A stretch of 5,493 nucleotides of DNA from assembly GCA_028709985.1 (NCBI GenBank), contig JAQUTB010000138.1, forward strand, positions 1 to 5,493, read 5' to 3'. Every line of letters begins with the position of its first letter. Position 1 is the first letter of the stretch. The position numbers were made by a program, and so were the translations under genes. This document shows, in pieces, positions 4,822 through 5,493 of the stretch. Below the pieces are notes generated by a model. That model was not told the origin of the DNA. It did no database searches and saw only the letters and a list, made by a program, of their open reading frames with translations. The DNA comes from Dethiosulfovibrio sp. (GTDB taxonomy: Bacteria > Synergistota > Synergistia > Synergistales > Dethiosulfovibrionaceae).

Positions 4822-5493
4822 TGTCCAAGCTCGTATTCAGGGACGTGCTGATGCTGGACGGATCCATGGACAGGGCCCAGAGGGTGGACCTATCGGTATC
4901 CGGCAAGGTGATCGGCGAGATATCCGACCCAAGGACCATGGAGGGGGACCAGGTGATGGACTGTGGGGGCAACAAAGCCCTGTTGCCCGGGTTCGTCAAC
5001 TGCCATACCCACGCAGCTATGGTCCTCCTCCGAGGCCTGGGGGAGGAGAGGCCGCTGAAACAGTGGCTAGAGGAAAGCATCTGGCCAGTGGAGGCCAACT
5101 TAAACCCAGAGAGGATATACTGGGGAACCAGATCGGCGCTGCTGGAGATGGTCTCCTCCGGGACCACCTGTTTTGGGGATATGTATTTCGAGATGGACCA
5201 AGTCGGAAGGGCCGCAAAGGACGCCGGGATGAGCTGTGGCCTCTGTCGTGGCCTTATAGGCGACGATCCGATCAGGTTGAGCCAGGGTCTTGAGCTGGCG
5301 GATATGTTCAAAGACGACGATGACATCACGGTCCAGCTAGGCCCTCACGCTTCCTACACCGTTCCCATAGATAGTCTGAAGGAGATATCCCAAGCGGCAC
5401 GCGACAGGGGCCTGTCGGTGCATTTTCACTATCTGGAGGCGGAGTGGGAGCTGAGCTACATCAGGGGCGAGCTTGGTTTTTCCACGATGGAAT
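4821..5493 (+). CDS. mtaD: MtaD-type amidohydrolase, 5'-methylthioadenosine/S-adenosylhomocysteine deaminase (3' end missing)
   Basis: The frame runs without a stop from ATG 4821 to the window edge, giving 224 of about 420-450 expected residues. Members of this amidohydrolase-superfamily group remove the 6-amino group of SAH, 5'-methylthioadenosine, 5'-deoxyadenosine and adenosine, giving the inosine forms. Visible motifs are 'LPGFVNCHTHAAMVLLRG' (55-72) with metal ligands His62 and His64, 'WLEESIWPVEANL' (82-94), 'YWGTRSALLEMVSSGTTCFGDMY' features (100-122), 'GPHASYT' (174-180; His176 fits the substrate-contact His) and 'HFHYLEAEWEL' (201-211). In the last, His203 fits the third metal ligand and Glu206 the catalytic Glu, by spacing with the characterised Thermotoga enzyme. 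The metal-ligand Asp is beyond the window. The ATG overlaps the previous stop in TGATG; only a weak GGAAAGAG lies upstream, so translation is probably coupled. Guanine deaminase or related chlorohydrolases are the main alternatives, less likely from motifs and context. Confidence 0.93.
   Translation, partial: MSKLVFRDVLMLDGSMDRAQRVDLSVSGKVIGEISDPRTMEGDQVMDCGGNKALLPGFVNCHTHAAMVLLRGLGEERPLKQWLEESIWPVEANLNPERIYWGTRSALLEMVSSGTTCFGDMYFEMDQVGRAAKDAGMSCGLCRGLIGDDPIRLSQGLELADMFKDDDDITVQLGPHASYTVPIDSLKEISQAARDRGLSVHFHYLEAEWELSYIRGELGFSTME

Noticed and set aside
4667..5329. A 220-codon open frame on the minus strand opposite the SAHH/mtaD junction
   Set aside because: It lies wholly antisense to two genes with clear family motifs, its translation is Ser/Pro-rich with no recognisable domain, and it is explained by the codon composition of the + strand genes.

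Overview
The window reads as one strand-coherent stretch of a bacterial chromosome. All seven supported genes lie on the + strand and there is almost no intergenic space. GC content is moderate, arginine is often AGG/AGA, isoleucine is often ATA, and strong AGGAGG-type ribosome binding sites are used with ATG, GTG and TTG starts. The order asp23-like / nusB / xseA recalls the Gram-positive yqhY-nusB-xseA neighbourhood. The genes that follow (mtnA, a short thermophile/archaeal-type adenosylhomocysteinase, mtaD) and the base composition fit an anaerobic amino-acid fermenter of the Synergistota (for example a Dethiosulfovibrio relative). That placement is inference and was not tested by a search.

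Layout. Positions 1-365 hold the 3' end of an Asp23/Gls24-family gene, followed at once by a strong intrinsic terminator (369-406). Downstream, a small membrane protein gene starts at GTG 419 and its stop overlaps the TTG start of nusB (895). nusB overlaps xseA by 11 bases, and xseA overlaps mtnA by 29 bases. mtnA is separated by 13 bases from an adenosylhomocysteinase-family gene (3571-4821), whose stop overlaps the ATG of an MtaD-type deaminase (4821) that runs off the window. The last gene has no stop here but reads cleanly to base 5493.

How the genes work together. The left half is cell-envelope stress/housekeeping: an Asp23-like protein, a putative membrane partner, transcription factor NusB and exonuclease VII large subunit. 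The right half is a salvage module for the by-products of S-adenosylmethionine use. MtaD deaminates SAH/MTA-type nucleosides, the SAHH-family enzyme cleaves the SAH or S-inosylhomocysteine thioether, and MtnA isomerises methylthioribose-1-phosphate. Substrate-pocket residues in the SAHH-family protein differ from classical SAHH, and mtaD lies directly behind it. Together these suggest a deamination-first route like that described in Methanocaldococcus jannaschii.

The most interesting points are this possible S-inosylhomocysteine route, the 159-residue membrane protein that looks like a divergent Asp23-type domain on a C-terminal membrane hairpin, the G8 tract exactly at its anchor, and the terminator in front of the nusB operon. 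No mobile element, CRISPR array, tRNA or rRNA was seen.
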